Of a stretch of 64,000 nt of DNA, positions 62,580-64,000 are shown piece after piece (within the stretch, counting starts at the first letter, position 1; each line of letters starts with the position of its first letter). This stretch comes from Malurus cyaneus samueli (lineage: Eukaryota > Chordata > Aves > Passeriformes > Maluridae), in contig CM019217.1 of NCBI GenBank assembly GCA_009741485.1, positions 44,984,873 to 45,048,872 on the forward strand, given 5' to 3'. The notes under the pieces were generated by a model. It was given only the letters and a program-made list of their open reading frames with translations, made no database searches and had not been told where the DNA came from. A program made the translations under genes and the position numbers.

Positions 62580-64000
62580 GGGGGAAGGGATTTGCTCCCT
62601 TCTTAAATTCACCCTCCCGGTGCTGCCACAAACGCCTTTGTTGCCAAGCAGAGGAGCACCGGCCTTACTACTCTGCCTCCAAAACCTGCTTTGAACATGA
62701 GCAGGGAGCCACGCCTTACACAAATGCAAACAACATGGTACCAATAAGAACCACTGGGCCGGCCTCACATACCCATAAAATACCTTAAAATGTAGTGGGA
62801 AGAAAGGCAGTTCCCCAGAAATCACGTGCCTTGCTGGAGTGGGCAATGGTTCACAGGGTATAAACAACAGGCGCCATGCTCAGATTCACTCAATGGCAAA
62901 TCTTTTCATGACTTCATTGCAGCACAGATCTACAACTGGATGCAGACCCTGCCTGAGCCAGAGCCCAAGGAGGCACTTGCAAGAGGAAAAACAAATCACA
63001 CAGCCAGGACTCCCTGGAGATTGAGATCACTTTTATTTTCAGTCATTTTGGCGAGGATGTGTGGGCAAGTGTGGATGTGGTGCGTGTATGTCTGGGCATG
63101 CATGTGTGTGTGCGCAGAGTCCTGCCCAGTGATGTAGATTATATGAATACCTGCAATTACAGTCCATGAACTGAGCCATGAAGCGTGTCATGAGTGCTAC
63201 ACTGAGGCCCACTCGCTTGCCTCATCTTGTGCTTACTGCAGTGCAGCATCTCCACCTCCTGGCACTGCTGTTCCAAGGATGCCAGCCCAAGATTCCATCC
63301 AAAGGGCACGAGAGGAACTGAGCTCCACGATCTGGCTCTGCAGGAGTGAGCCAGTGGATTTTCATCTCACTTAGTGAGCTCCTAAATAACATTTGCAGTT
63401 CCCTTTGACAGAACCGTATCTAACTCCTCACGGTGAGGAGCTTCTACTGCTTTGACAAACTTTAACTGCCTCAGAGGTACAATGGGGAAGAGAACAGGGA
63501 CCCCATGTAAGCTCCAGTGCTACAGCACAGCCAAGCACATCTTGAGTTCCAGGGAAAGCAGCACCCAAATACACTACTGAGTTTTTACAGCCACCTGAAA
63601 CTGTGGCATGGGGGATGCTGCAAGGGAGATGACCCACACTTCTGCAGCCCCCAGTCTCTTCCATCTGATCTGAGAGAACATAAGGCAGGTTAAATCCCTT
63701 TCTAGGCTCTCCTTCAGTTAAACTTTTTATAGCTGAATCCCCCAAGCTCAGAGCAGAAGTAAAAGCCTTGAAAGACCAGTCAAAGGCCTTGTGGCAGCTG
63801 GAAACAATCTTATTTTTCTGACCTTTTTGCTTAGAGCACAGTTAAAACAGAGCTGGTCCCACCACTCAAGACGCTCTGCAGCTGCCAGAAGTACTCCTGA
63901 AAGCCGTAAAATAACCTAGATGTGCAGCATCGCCCTTTGGGCTTGCTCTCACTCACCTCTACAGATTTGTATGCTGCTTAGGGACATGCAATTTCTCATG
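62580..64000. other. Right-end intergenic, no gene recognised
   Basis: Includes a GT-rich patch around 63060-63115 (tgcatgtgtgtgtgcgc). No exon of the expected syntenic neighbour MFHAS1 is visible. Confidence 0.5.

Noticed and set aside
1..64000. CRISPR arrays, operons, phage or defence systems
   Set aside because: The window is vertebrate nuclear DNA; none of the repeats has direct-repeat and spacer architecture, and no prokaryotic gene is present.

Overview
The window is nuclear DNA from a bird, most likely a songbird or relative. The evidence is two intron-containing vertebrate genes of typical avian compactness, CR1 LINE 3' ends as the recognisable interspersed repeats, and one solo LTR resembling a common avian retroviral LTR family. 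I see no prokaryotic features such as operons, CRISPR arrays or rRNA genes.

Layout. Positions 1-16.6 kb are intergenic, with two truncated CR1 copies (about 3.13-3.48 kb and 16.30-16.59 kb) and simple repeats. At 16.6-17.8 kb there is a CpG-rich promoter region preceded by a 37-bp minisatellite. PPP1R3B (plus strand) runs from this promoter to a poly(A) signal at 23,569. It has a tiny first coding exon at 17,229, an intron of 2.9 kb, the main coding exon at 20,165-21,056 and a 3'UTR of about 2.5 kb. From 23.6 to about 50 kb is a gene-free stretch with an old CR1 reverse-transcriptase fragment and small repeats. ERI1 (minus strand) occupies 51,879-60,970 with all seven coding exons present. 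They splice in frame to 335 residues, and the CpG promoter lies at 60.6-61.3 kb. The right end holds a solo LTR (62.0-62.58 kb) and otherwise anonymous sequence.

The two genes are convergent (tail to tail), as ERI1 and PPP1R3B are on human 8p23.1, so this is a conserved syntenic block. By that synteny TNKS is expected beyond the left edge and MFHAS1 beyond the right edge. The two genes do not share a pathway. PPP1R3B targets protein phosphatase 1 to glycogen; ERI1 is a 3'-5' exoribonuclease that trims histone mRNA, 5.8S rRNA and small RNAs.

I found no undescribed gene system. The observations most worth checking are the minisatellite upstream of PPP1R3B, which carries six identical kappaB-like decamers, and the two possible PPP1R3B start codons (301 or 286 residues). 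The second of these resembles the start of the paralogue PPP1R3C.
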